Shown here: one piece after another, positions 17,013 to 25,693 of the stretch
Numbering within the stretch: position 1 is the stretch's first letter
Layout: each line of letters begins with the position of its first letter
NCBI GenBank assembly: GCA_947253595.1
Contig: CAMXZR010000005.1
Span: forward strand, 1-45,933
Length of the DNA stretch: 45,933 nucleotides
Source: an uncultured Olsenella sp.
Lineage (GTDB): Bacteria > Actinomycetota > Coriobacteriia > Coriobacteriales > Atopobiaceae
Direction: 5' to 3'
Made by a program: the position numbers and the translations under genes
Notes under the pieces: model-generated
What the model saw: the letters and a program-made list of their open reading frames with translations, nothing else
The model's database searches: none
Told to the model about the DNA's origin: nothing

Positions 17013-17777
17013 ATGGCAAACGACGAGTACATGCACCTCGTGATCAGCCGTCACGGAGAGAGCGAGTGGAACAAGCTCAACCTCTTCACCGGCTGGACCG
17101 ACGTCGACCTCACCGAGACCGGACACGAGGAGGCCGCCGCAGGCGGACGCGCCCTCAAGGAGGCGGGCTTCGACTTCGACGTGTGCTACACCTCGCTGCT
17201 CAAGCGCGCCATCCATACCCTCAACCACGTCCTCGACGAGATGGACCGCAACTGGCTGCCCGTCCACAAGACCTGGCGTCTCAACGAGCGCCACTATGGT
17301 GCCCTCCAGGGTCTGAACAAGGCCGATGCCGCCGCCGAGCATGGCGACGAGCAGGTCAAGATCTGGCGCCGCTCCTTCGACGTCTGCCCGCCCGCGCTGG
17401 AGCCCGGCGACGAGCGCGACCCCCACGTCCAGGACCAGTTCCGTGACGTGCCGCAGGAGGAGCTCCCCTACACCGAGTGCCTCAAGGACACCATCGCCCG
17501 CGCCTGGCCCTACTTCGAGCAGGAGATCAAGCCCCAGCTCGAGGGCGGCAAGCGCGTGCTGATCGCCGCGCACGGCAACAGCCTGCGCGCCCTCGTGATG
17601 CAGTTCGAGCACCTGACCCCCGAGCAGATCCTCGAGGTCAACATTCCCACGGGTGTCCCCTGCTCCTACACCTTCGACAAGGACTGGAACATCGTGGACA
17701 AGCACTACATCGGCGACCCCGCGACCATCGAGGCAAAGATTAACGCGGTCGCCAACCAGGGCAAGGCCAAGAAGTAG
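17013..17777 (+). CDS. gpmA: 2,3-bisphosphoglycerate-dependent phosphoglycerate mutase
   Basis: A 254-residue dPGM interconverting 3- and 2-phosphoglycerate. The phosphohistidine motif is RHGE with His14; Arg65 (LLKRA), Glu92 (NERHYG) and His187 (AAHGNS) complete the active site. The long insert with DPHVQDQFRDV and the C-terminal tail are typical of the cofactor-dependent form. The start follows AAGGGA 7 bases away. It is monocistronic with a strong terminator. Confidence 0.97.
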   Translation: MANDEYMHLVISRHGESEWNKLNLFTGWTDVDLTETGHEEAAAGGRALKEAGFDFDVCYTSLLKRAIHTLNHVLDEMDRNWLPVHKTWRLNERHYGALQGLNKADAAAEHGDEQVKIWRRSFDVCPPALEPGDERDPHVQDQFRDVPQEELPYTECLKDTIARAWPYFEQEIKPQLEGGKRVLIAAHGNSLRALVMQFEHLTPEQILEVNIPTGVPCSYTFDKDWNIVDKHYIGDPATIEAKINAVANQGKAKK

Positions 17778-17803
17778 CCTCTGCCCGCACGTGAGCTGCG
17801 TCG

Positions 17804-17832
17804 GGGCCCCGCACCAGCGCGGGGCCCTTTTT
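17804..17832 (+). terminator. Rho-independent terminator of gpmA
   Basis: A 9-bp GC stem (17804-17812 with 17819-17827) followed by five T, 26 bases after the stop codon. Confidence 0.92.
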
Positions 17833-17857
17833 CTGTTCGTTTCTGTGCGTGTAAATG

Positions 17858-17875
17858 CTGTCCTGTCTGGGACAG
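17858..17875. promoter_or_regulatory. Small dyad upstream of the DUF438 gene
   Basis: CTGTCC-n6-GGACAG, an inverted repeat about 60 bases before the start codon. It may be an operator; no regulator can be named. Confidence 0.35.
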
Positions 17876-17934
17876 TTCACGTGGGGTAGTAAGTGCCTTG
17901 CAGCATTAGCCACGCCTAACTTACGGAGGAAGCA

Positions 17935-19497
17935 ATGGACCACGAACTTATCAACCTCGAGAAGACCGTCTACGAGCTCTGCTCCGAGCTCCCCAGGCTC
18001 AAGGACGTCATGGCCGGGCTCGGCTTCGACGAGATCGCCAAGCCCGGCAGGCTCCAGACCATGGGACGCCTCATGACCATCCCCAAGGGCTGCAAGGCAA
18101 AGGGACTCGACCTCGACGAGGTCATCTCCGGCCTCAAGGCGGCGGGCTTCTCCGTCAAGGGCCGTGAGGACGAACCAGGACACGCCCCCATGGCCGATAC
18201 GGCAGAGGAGACCCCCGAGCAGCGCCAGGCACTCCTCACCAGCTACCTCGAGCGCCTCGGTGCCGGCGAGGACGTCGAGGACGTGCGCGAGGACTTCGCC
18301 CTTCACTTCGCCAACGTCTCGGGCGGCGAGATCGCCGCAGCCGAGCAGGCCCTCATCTCGGGCGGCGTCCCAGTCGAGAAGGTGCAACGGCTCTGCGACG
18401 TACATGCCACGCTCTTCGAGGGCAGCGTGTCCTGCGTCCCCGGTGCCTCGGGTACGGGCCCCCAGGACAGGCCCGGACATCCCATTCACACCATGCGCAG
18501 CGAGAACGAGCAGATCCTCAGGCTGGTCGAAGGGCTTCGCGAGGATGTCGCCACTGCCCGCATGGCCAAGGGTGCCGATGTCGTCCGTGCGCTCGCCCAG
18601 AAGCTGCGCGCCGACGCCGACCTGCTCGCTGCCATCTTCCCGCACTACAAGCGTAAGGAGGAGCTCCTCTTTCCCCACCTCGAGCGGCATGGCGTCACAG
18701 GCCCTTCGAAGGTCATGTGGGGCAAGGACGACGAGGTCCGCGAGCTCGTGGGCGACCTGAAACAGATAACGGATGCCCTCGCGAGCTCCGGCGACGCGGC
18801 AGGTCTCGCCGCGGCCGCGGACACGCTCTCCGCCGCCTGCGAGGGTGCGGAGTCCATGGTCAGCAAGGAGGAGAACGTCCTCGTTCCCCTCTCGCTCGAA
18901 ACCCTGGGTGCCTCCGAGTGGACGCAGATCGCCGAGGAGAGCGGGGAGTTTGGCTACGTCCTGATCGACGAGCCCCCCGCATGGCGTGCCTCCGCGCTCG
19001 AGATTGCCGAGGAGAGGCTCAACGCCGGCATCCCTGCCCCCACCCCCGAGAAGGAGCAGGCAGACGCCACGCAGAAGGTCAGGCTCTCGACGGGAGAGTT
19101 CAGCGTCGCCCAGATAGAGGCCGTCCTCAACACCATTCCCCTCGACCTCACCTTCGTCGACGCCGACGACAAGACCCGCTACTTCAGCCACGGGGACACA
19201 CGTGCCTTCCCGCGTCCGATGAGCTGCCTGGGACGCGACGTCTACGACTGCCATCCCCCCAAGAGCCAGGCCATGGTCCACAAGGTGTTCGAGGACTTCC
19301 GCAGCGGTGCCAAGGACAGCTTCGAGTTCTGGATCCACAGGGGCGAGCAGTTCCTCTATATCCGCTACTTCGCCGTGAGGGACGAGGAGGGCAGGTATCT
19401 GGGCGCGCTCGAGACCACCCAAGACATTGCCCACATCCGCTCCCTCGAGGGGGAGAACCGGCGCGGTGCCGACCAGCGTCGCGCGGAGGCGGAGTAG
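17935..19497 (+). CDS. DUF1858-DUF438-hemerythrin-PAS protein
   Basis: A 520-residue soluble multidomain protein. A DUF1858-like helix bundle (about 1-75, lacking its usual Cys pair) is followed by a DUF438 domain (about 95-165). A hemerythrin-like HHE bundle (about 180-340) has candidate metal ligands in HPIH (182-185), PHYKRKEE (236-243), FPHLE (246-250) and KEEN (311-314). A PAS domain follows (about 385-500, ending in LETTQDIAHIR). This layout is a known sensor or oxygen/iron-binding type in anaerobes, but no output domain is present and function is unproven. The start at 17935 has GGAGGAA. A PAS-type ligand such as heme is possible but not visible. Confidence 0.88.
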   Translation: MDHELINLEKTVYELCSELPRLKDVMAGLGFDEIAKPGRLQTMGRLMTIPKGCKAKGLDLDEVISGLKAAGFSVKGREDEPGHAPMADTAEETPEQRQALLTSYLERLGAGEDVEDVREDFALHFANVSGGEIAAAEQALISGGVPVEKVQRLCDVHATLFEGSVSCVPGASGTGPQDRPGHPIHTMRSENEQILRLVEGLREDVATARMAKGADVVRALAQKLRADADLLAAIFPHYKRKEELLFPHLERHGVTGPSKVMWGKDDEVRELVGDLKQITDALASSGDAAGLAAAADTLSAACEGAESMVSKEENVLVPLSLETLGASEWTQIAEESGEFGYVLIDEPPAWRASALEIAEERLNAGIPAPTPEKEQADATQKVRLSTGEFSVAQIEAVLNTIPLDLTFVDADDKTRYFSHGDTRAFPRPMSCLGRDVYDCHPPKSQAMVHKVFEDFRSGAKDSFEFWIHRGEQFLYIRYFAVRDEEGRYLGALETTQDIAHIRSLEGENRRGADQRRAEAE

Positions 19498-19548
19498 CGC
19501 GACAGTGGCGGCACGCGATGGCTGGGTGGCACGCCAGCAAGGCGGCAC

Positions 19549-19621
19549 GACGGCATTCTGCGAGAAATGCTGTCGCTTTTCGCGTTTGCCCTGATGGCGT
19601 ACCTGGATGACAGCATTTCTC
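19549..19621. repeat. Inverted repeat element with three copies of a GCATT half-site
   Basis: A perfect 13-bp inverted repeat (19562-19574 with 19609-19621) surrounds 34 bases. A third related copy, GACGGCATTCTG, sits at 19549-19560 in the same orientation as the right arm. All lie downstream of the DUF438 gene in non-coding DNA. Confidence 0.6.
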
Positions 19622-19644
19622 AGGATTTGCGGGATTCGCCTCCG

Positions 19645-19717
19645 CGCATGACGCGGCCTGCGCCGCGATATGCGGCGAGCACATAGACGAGGAGTTTCTC
19701 CACGCATGACGCGGCCT
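19645..19717 (+). repeat. 15-bp direct repeat
   Basis: CGCATGACGCGGCCT occurs at 19645-19659 and again at 19703-19717, 58 bases apart. The second copy runs into the terminator stem. Confidence 0.6.
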
Positions 19718-19740
19718 CCGTCCCCTAGGGACGGAGGCCG
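19712..19740. terminator. Bidirectional hairpin between convergent genes
   Basis: A perfect 13-bp stem with a 3-base loop lies between the DUF438 gene and the convergent permease gene. The plus strand continues TTCTCCC; no long T tract is present. Confidence 0.65.
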
Positions 19741-19774
19741 TTCTCCCTGCCGTGCCGGCGGGCCACAGACGGGC

Positions 19775-22225
19775 CTACTCCTGGACCTTGAGCGCCTCCG
19801 AGAGCGAGACCCTGCGAATGTTGCGCAAGTGGATCAAGGCAACGACTCCATAGGTGGCGAATCCGATGGCGACCAGCTCAACCAGATGCAGGGGCGTGTA
19901 CCAAAGAGTCCAGTTCCCTGAGTAGCTGACCATCATGAACTTCATGATCAGCTTGAAGAGCTCGATGATTCCACCAAGGCTCAGCACCAGGGTCAGGGCC
20001 ACCGCCGTGGTGATCGAGCGGATGTACAGACGGGCGACCTCGCCGTCCTGGTAGCCAAACACCTTCATGTAGGAGATCGAGCGGGCGGACCTGTCGATGA
20101 CCGTCTTGGTGAGCAGGTACATGACCACCAGGTAGAAGGGCACCGCCAAAGCCACCATGGTGTTCATGATGTCGCCCATGGACTCCCGAATCTGGCCGAC
20201 GGCCTTGAGCATATCCTGCGGCGTGATCTCCTTGGCGACGAAGCGGGGGTCAAGGTCGAGGTCCTCGTCTGACGCATAGCCGTTGAAGTAGTCGCCTGGC
20301 TCCCCCATCAGCGCGCAAAAGTCCGCGCGCGACAGGTACGCGTCCATGTTGGCGTCGCCACCCGTTATACCATCCACCCTGAGGTCATAGGCCTTGCCTT
20401 CGAAGCGGTCAATGAAGGGGTAGGTCTGCCCGACCCTGAGGTCGCACTTCTGGGACAGCCCCTTTCCCACGACGATACCGCCGTGCGAAAGCTGCACATC
20501 CGACCAATAGCGCGATGGCTCCTCGATGCCATAGAGCGTGATCTGCTCCATAGAGTCGGTGAGGTTGCGCTTGACCTCGAGGCTGGCGGCAGCAAAGCGC
20601 TCGGTCTGCCCGATGAGCTCGGGAGAGTTCTCGCGCACGTTGACCGCCCGGTCGTCCGGGTTGACCGTCTGAGCCCTAATCGCAAGGCCCAGGAGCGCGG
20701 CAGGGTCAAGTGCCTGGATGTCCTCCGCGCTCGAGGTGGAGAGCGTCTCCGCAGCCTCGAACGCCGCGCGCTCCTCGGGGCTTCCGTCGAGGCGCAGCGG
20801 TGCCTTGAGCAGGTACACGTGCTGGGCGGCAACCGACTGACTCATGGTGCGGGCGACGTGCTCGACGGTAGGCAGCATGATCAGCCCCATCAGGAGGAGG
20901 ATGCTTCCCACCGAGACGCCCAGGAAGAGGATGACGAACTGGGATATGTTGCGCAGGAAGATGCGGGTCCTGAAGCGCAGGGCGAAGCCCCAGGAGCTGG
21001 GAAGGCGCACGCGACCGAAGCCCTTGCGGTGGGAGGTCTCGTGCCTCAGGAACGCCAGGGGGGTCGCACCCAGCTTGCGCAGCAGGCCGAAGAAGGTGAT
21101 GAGCACCAGCAGGCCCAGGGGGAGCAGCGTCGTCATCACGAAGACGCGCGGCTGGAAGGTCACCACATACGGAGGCAGGCTGTAGCTGCGCATGTACAGG
21201 CTAGCCATAGGCTTGATCAGGAACGCATAGCCCACCGCGTTGCCCACGACGCAGGCGACGGTCCCCACCAGGACGGGCAGCGTGAGGTAGTGGCGCAGGA
21301 TTTCCGAGCGCCGCCAGCCCGAGGCGAGCAGCGTGCCGATCGCCGAGCTCTGCTCCTCGATGGTGGCATTGGTGAGAACCACGAAGACGAAGGCCATGAT
21401 CAGCACGAGCAGGACCAGCATGACCTCCCACATGCCCTGGTCGTGGACCACGTCGTCCTGGCTGAATGAGATGGCCTGGTTGGACTCGCGATCCACGATG
21501 CTCGAGAGCGACGCGCCGTTCTGGCTGACTGCCTCAGCCACCTTCCTCTCGAGCTCGACCCTCTGGGGAAGCGCCATCGAACGGTCGTCCAGGACCGCCG
21601 AGTAGCGCCACTGTGCCGAGCTTCCCACGAGCTGGTCGAAGTCCTCGTCAGAGACCTGCGAGACCGAGAAGCTCTGGATGTTGTACATGAGGTCGGAGTT
21701 GTGGACCATCTGGGTGGGGTAGTCCGAGAGCGTCATGATGCCGCTGATGGAGAAGTCCCTCCCGCCCACGGTGACGTGGTCCCCCACTCCCAGCCCGTTG
21801 TTCTCGCAGAACGTTCGGTCGAGCGCGATCTGGCCCCTCGAGCCCGGCTCCTCCCCCTCCACGTATACGGGAAGGTCGAAGTCGCTCCTGATGCGCATCA
21901 CGCGGACGGTGCCAGCTCTCTCTTCCCCGGACGACCCCTTCCAGCCCATCGTAAGGTCGCGGTAGAAGTTCTCGTGCACCGTCATCCCCAGCGCCTCGAC
22001 GGCCCTTACCGCCTTCCTGGGGGCCTCGAAGTCGCAGTCAAACTGCAGGTCTTCGACGATGTATGCGTCGCGCATGCCCTCGATGGTCGCCTGGAGCGAC
22101 GAGGCGGCGACCATGTAGCCGGTCACCATGGCGGAGATGAGGAAGAGGAGGGCGAAGATGCCCAGGTACTTTCCGAGGTTCGCCCTGAGCTCACGTGGGA
22201 TTCGCCTGTCGAGTGGGTTCCTCAT
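19775..22225 (-). CDS. ABC transporter permease, FtsX/MacB type
   Basis: An 816-residue membrane protein. One helix near the N-terminus (about 20-42) leads into a large outside domain (about 45-260). A first FtsX block has helices at about 267-286, 313-336 and 362-382. A helix at about 428-450 and a second outside domain follow, then a final FtsX block. The duplicated plan fits exporters that move lipids, peptides or antimicrobial compounds rather than importers. Its start is 5 bases after the stop of the ATPase gene, so the two form one transporter. The ribosome site is weak, consistent with coupling. The substrate is unknown. Confidence 0.9.
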   Translation of the reverse strand: MRNPLDRRIPRELRANLGKYLGIFALLFLISAMVTGYMVAASSLQATIEGMRDAYIVEDLQFDCDFEAPRKAVRAVEALGMTVHENFYRDLTMGWKGSSGEERAGTVRVMRIRSDFDLPVYVEGEEPGSRGQIALDRTFCENNGLGVGDHVTVGGRDFSISGIMTLSDYPTQMVHNSDLMYNIQSFSVSQVSDEDFDQLVGSSAQWRYSAVLDDRSMALPQRVELERKVAEAVSQNGASLSSIVDRESNQAISFSQDDVVHDQGMWEVMLVLLVLIMAFVFVVLTNATIEEQSSAIGTLLASGWRRSEILRHYLTLPVLVGTVACVVGNAVGYAFLIKPMASLYMRSYSLPPYVVTFQPRVFVMTTLLPLGLLVLITFFGLLRKLGATPLAFLRHETSHRKGFGRVRLPSSWGFALRFRTRIFLRNISQFVILFLGVSVGSILLLMGLIMLPTVEHVARTMSQSVAAQHVYLLKAPLRLDGSPEERAAFEAAETLSTSSAEDIQALDPAALLGLAIRAQTVNPDDRAVNVRENSPELIGQTERFAAASLEVKRNLTDSMEQITLYGIEEPSRYWSDVQLSHGGIVVGKGLSQKCDLRVGQTYPFIDRFEGKAYDLRVDGITGGDANMDAYLSRADFCALMGEPGDYFNGYASDEDLDLDPRFVAKEITPQDMLKAVGQIRESMGDIMNTMVALAVPFYLVVMYLLTKTVIDRSARSISYMKVFGYQDGEVARLYIRSITTAVALTLVLSLGGIIELFKLIMKFMMVSYSGNWTLWYTPLHLVELVAIGFATYGVVALIHLRNIRRVSLSEALKVQE

Positions 22226-22230
22226 GATGG

Positions 22231-22941
22231 CTACCAGCTCAGCTCGGAGGCGGACATGATCGTCTGGTTCGTATGCTCCGAGACGATCTGCCCGTCGCGC
22301 AGCTGGAGCACGCGGTGTGACATGTATTGAATGGCCTCGTTGTGGGTGACGATGACCATCGTGCAGCCGTAGCGCCGGTTGACGTCCTCCATGAGCTGGA
22401 GAATCTCCTTGGAGGTCTTGTAGTCGAGGGCACCTGTGGGCTCGTCGCAGAGCAGGAGGCGGGGGGCCTTGACCAGGGCGCGGCCTATGGCGCAGCGCTG
22501 CTGCTGGCCACCAGAGATTTGGTTGGGGAACTTGTCGCGATGGTCCCAGAGGCCCAGGGACTCGAGGAGCTCGTCCATCGGGAGTGGCTCGCGGGCGAGG
22601 TAGGCGCAGACCTCGATGTTCTCCCTGACCGTGAGGTCGGGGACGAGGTTGTAGAACTGGAAGACGAAGCCGAGCTCGCGGCGACGGTACTCGACGAGCT
22701 CGCGCTTGGAAAGGGTCGTAAGCTCCTCTCCGCCCACGCGAATGCTACCGGAATCCACTGACTCGAGGCCGCCCACGAGGTTGAGGAAGGTCGACTTGCC
22801 CGACCCCGAGGGACCGAGCAGCGTGCAGATCTCGCCCGTGCCCATTTTCGTACGAAGGCCCCTCAGGACCTCCACGTGCGCCTCTCCCGACCCATATCCT
22901 TTTCTGAGGTCCCTGACCTCGAGGTAGGCTGCATCTTCCAT
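22231..22941 (-). CDS. ABC transporter ATPase, MacB/LolD type
   Basis: A 236-residue ATPase with Walker A GPSGSGKS (43-50), the Q-loop region FVFQFYNLVPDLT, signature ISGGQ (142-146), Walker B LLLCDEP (162-168) and an H-loop in VTHNEA. The MacB/LolD subfamily pairs with FtsX-fold permeases, as here. I chose ATG 22941, which has GGGAAG upstream; ATG 22956, five codons earlier, has no ribosome site. Transcription probably starts at the TATAAT promoter just upstream. Confidence 0.92.
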   Translation of the reverse strand: MEDAAYLEVRDLRKGYGSGEAHVEVLRGLRTKMGTGEICTLLGPSGSGKSTFLNLVGGLESVDSGSIRVGGEELTTLSKRELVEYRRRELGFVFQFYNLVPDLTVRENIEVCAYLAREPLPMDELLESLGLWDHRDKFPNQISGGQQQRCAIGRALVKAPRLLLCDEPTGALDYKTSKEILQLMEDVNRRYGCTMVIVTHNEAIQYMSHRVLQLRDGQIVSEHTNQTIMSASELSW

Positions 22942-22982
22942 ACGCTTCCCATCCATGTGACAAAGTTAGCCAGTGCTTACCA

Positions 22983-22988
22983 ATTATA
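22983..22988 (-). promoter_or_regulatory. -10 element of the ABC exporter operon
   Basis: A perfect TATAAT on the minus strand, 42 bases before the chosen start. The best -35 (CTGTAA, 18 bp away) is poor. Confidence 0.55.
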
Positions 22989-23058
22989 GGAAGACGGCTA
23001 GACAAATTACAGGACGGAGCAGGAAGAATCTCGCCGCGTCGCCCCCCCGAGTGGCCGC

Positions 23059-25176
23059 CTAGGCGACCTCGCCCTCGCCCGCACGCAGCAGGGGGCGGGT
23101 GTTCAGGGCCACCGTGCCCAGCGTAGAGGCATTGTGCAGGTAGGCGGCGGTCGTGAGGGAAATGGCGCTGGCGACGCCCGCCACGATGAGTGCGGAGTTG
23201 AAGCCCACGATGAAGCCGTAGTCACGACGGATGCGACCCATGAGACGCTGGGAGAGAAGGCGCATGGTCACCAGGGACTCGAGCGACGAGTCCAATACCG
23301 AGACGTCGGCCACGGCACGGGCGATGTCGCTCGCGTCCGAGAGGGCGACCGAGACGTCTGCGGCGGCAAGCGCCGGCGAGTCGTTGATGCCGTCGCCCAC
23401 CATGATGACGGCATGGCCCTCGTCGCGCAGCGCCTGCACGTAGGTGCTCTTGTCCTCTGGCAACACCTGCGCATGATAGCTGTCGACGCCGACGGAGGAG
23501 GCGACGTGGGCGGCACAGGACTCGGAGTCGCCCGTGAGCATGACCACCTTCTTGACGCCAAGCCGCCTGAGGCTCGCGATAGTCGCGGCAGCCTCGTCGC
23601 GCAACGGGTCGCTGATGCAGATGGCACCCACGAGCTCGCCGCCAAGTGCCAGATAGATCACCGACGCGGTGGGCATAGCCTCCTGGATGGTCTCCTCGAG
23701 GTCGTCGGGCTTCGCGACCCCCTCGTCCTCGAAGAGGAAGTGCGCACTGCCGATGAGCGCCTCTAGACCGTCTATCTGCGTCGATATTCCATGCGCGACC
23801 ACGTAGTTGACCTTGGCGTGCAGCTCGACCTCGTGGTTGAGCCCGCGGCGGTCCGCCTCGGCAACGATGGCGCGCGCCATGCTGTGGGGGAAGTGTTCCT
23901 CTATGCATGCGGCGTAGCGCAGCACGGTGTCCTCGTCCGCGCCGGTGAGGCTCAGCACCCTCTCGACGCGCGGCGACGCATGGGTGAGGGTTCCGGTCTT
24001 GTCGAAGACGACGGTGTCTGCCGCAGCAAGCGCCTCGAGGTACTTGCCGCCCTTGACTACGATGCTGCGCCTGGATGCCTCGCCGATGGCGCTCATGACC
24101 GCGATCGGTGTCGAGAGCTTGATGGCGCAGGAGTAGTCGACCATGAGCACGGCCATCGCCTTCGTCACGTTGCGCGTCAGGGCGAGGATTGCGAAGAACG
24201 AGAGGAAGCTATAGGGCACCAACGCGTCGGCAAGGTGCTCCGCCTTGCTCTGGACGCCCGCCTTGAGCTCGGACGACTGCTCGACCATGGTCACGATCCC
24301 ATCGATGCGCGCATCGCCCGGGGCTGCGGTCACGCGGACGAGGAGGTCGCCATCCTCGAGGGCGGTGCCCGCATAGACCGTGGACCCCGCCGACTTGTGC
24401 ACCAGGCGCGACTCCCCGGTCATGGAGGCCTCGTCTATCTGGCCTTCCCCGTCCACAACCGTGCCGTCGACGGGAAGCACGCTCCCCTGGAGGAGGTGAA
24501 GCACCTGGCCTCGCTCGACCTCGCCCATAGCGATGCGCACGTCCCTGCCGTCGACCACGGCCCAAACGCTCTCGGCGCGCGTGATGAGGCCGTCCTTGAG
24601 GGCGAGGTGGGCGCGGCTCTGCACGTGCCTCTCCAGGACCGAGGAGAGCTGCAGCAGGAACATGACCGTGTTGGCCTCGCTGAAGCTACGCCTCAGGAGG
24701 GAGGCCACCACGGCGGTGGCGTCAAGCACCTCGACCGTGACCTCGCCCCGTGCGAGGTGCCGCAGCCCCTCCGCGACGAAGCCGAGGGAGCGTATGAACG
24801 TCCACAGGTGGCGCAGGGGCACGGGAAGGAACAGCCGCCTGATCCCCCGCCAGACGAGGAGGCTGCATACGCGCAGCGCAAAGCGGTTGTTCTCGGACGC
24901 GATCTCGATGGCGTTCGAGTACGGCTCGATGCCCACCTCCGCAGCGGGGAGTCCAAGGACATCGAGGCCGTCGACCGCCTCGAGGACGTGCTCCCGACAG
25001 AGCGGGTCAAAGACCACCAGAATCGACCCGTTGGCTGGATGGACCTCGGCGTGCCTCACACCGGGACTGCGCATGAGCACGTACGCGACGCCACGTGCCT
25101 CCTCGCCGCCAAAGAGATTGGCACCGCAGCGCAGGCGCAGGCGGCCAGGAAGGTCTGAGGTGATTCTGTAATGCAT
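23059..25176 (-). CDS. P1B-type ATPase with SCA instead of CPC (P1B-6/FezB-like)
   Basis: A 705-residue metal P-type ATPase. The N-terminus has an HMA-like fold without CxxC but with an Arg-rich LPGRLRLR (9-16). TGES is at 253-256, DKTGT at 392-396 (Asp392 phosphorylated), EEHFPHS at 426-432 in place of SEHP, TGD at 548-550 and GDGINDSP at 594-601. The membrane metal motif is DYSCAIKLSTP (347-357). P1B-6 enzymes such as FezB of ferrosomes are known for a non-CPC site and an Arg-rich N-terminus; assignment here is by recall of that pattern, not a search. It follows a small membrane protein gene by 6 bases, and the Feo system lies upstream, so iron is the likely cargo. Copper or zinc export is less likely because CPC is absent. 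Confidence 0.88.
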   Translation of the reverse strand: MHYRITSDLPGRLRLRCGANLFGGEEARGVAYVLMRSPGVRHAEVHPANGSILVVFDPLCREHVLEAVDGLDVLGLPAAEVGIEPYSNAIEIASENNRFALRVCSLLVWRGIRRLFLPVPLRHLWTFIRSLGFVAEGLRHLARGEVTVEVLDATAVVASLLRRSFSEANTVMFLLQLSSVLERHVQSRAHLALKDGLITRAESVWAVVDGRDVRIAMGEVERGQVLHLLQGSVLPVDGTVVDGEGQIDEASMTGESRLVHKSAGSTVYAGTALEDGDLLVRVTAAPGDARIDGIVTMVEQSSELKAGVQSKAEHLADALVPYSFLSFFAILALTRNVTKAMAVLMVDYSCAIKLSTPIAVMSAIGEASRRSIVVKGGKYLEALAAADTVVFDKTGTLTHASPRVERVLSLTGADEDTVLRYAACIEEHFPHSMARAIVAEADRRGLNHEVELHAKVNYVVAHGISTQIDGLEALIGSAHFLFEDEGVAKPDDLEETIQEAMPTASVIYLALGGELVGAICISDPLRDEAAATIASLRRLGVKKVVMLTGDSESCAAHVASSVGVDSYHAQVLPEDKSTYVQALRDEGHAVIMVGDGINDSPALAAADVSVALSDASDIARAVADVSVLDSSLESLVTMRLLSQRLMGRIRRDYGFIVGFNSALIVAGVASAISLTTAAYLHNASTLGTVALNTRPLLRAGEGEVA

Positions 25177-25182
25177 GGAGGG

Positions 25183-25485
25183 CTATGCCTCGCAGCCCTC
25201 GGCATCGACCTTGGCAGTTACCTCTTCGCGGATCCTTGCCTCCTCGACGGCAAGGCGCTCCTTGACCGCAGAGTCGATCTTCGCCCTGCGGCGAGCCTCG
25301 GCCGTCGCGTCGTTAGCATCGTCCACGATACTCTGGGTCTCGGCCGTGACGGCGGCATCGACCTTCATGGCACAGGTGGTCACGGCAACGGCACCCTTGT
25401 GGAGCAGCCCCGTGCTCGCAAGCTTCGCGACCGCCCCCGCAACGGCGGCTCCCCCGACGACGCACCAGATGTGATGAGCGTGCAT
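25183..25485 (-). CDS. DUF6110-like small membrane protein
   Basis: A 100-residue protein with one N-terminal membrane helix (about 6-28, Gly/Ala-rich, GGAAVAGAVAKL) after a His-rich start (MHAHHIW). A soluble charged helical tail (about 38-95) is rich in Ala, Glu, Asp and Arg. Members recur next to this P1B ATPase class. The start at 25485 follows GGGAG. The 6-base spacing to the ATPase gene means the two work together. By position it could be a FezA-like partner that builds or anchors iron granules; that is inference. Confidence 0.75.
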   Translation of the reverse strand: MHAHHIWCVVGGAAVAGAVAKLASTGLLHKGAVAVTTCAMKVDAAVTAETQSIVDDANDATAEARRRAKIDSAVKERLAVEEARIREEVTAKVDAEGCEA

Positions 25486-25693
25486 GACTGCTCCCTCTCT
25501 CGCGGCACAAGTCTACCTTGGTTGACATTGTGCATTAATCGTTCTTCCTGTACGCTAAGGCAGCTCCAGGAGAACCCACAACTCCGAGAAGGTGTACTAC
25601 TCCATTCGGACGTATTGCTTGGGCGATCTTTTTTGCAAACGTCACGTTCTGACCCGCCAGAGGTAACGGCACGACGCCATGCATGAGCATGAC

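Noticed and set aside
16652..17032. Minus-strand frames before gpmA
   Set aside because: They have no ribosome site, no recognisable protein, and overlap the gpmA start.
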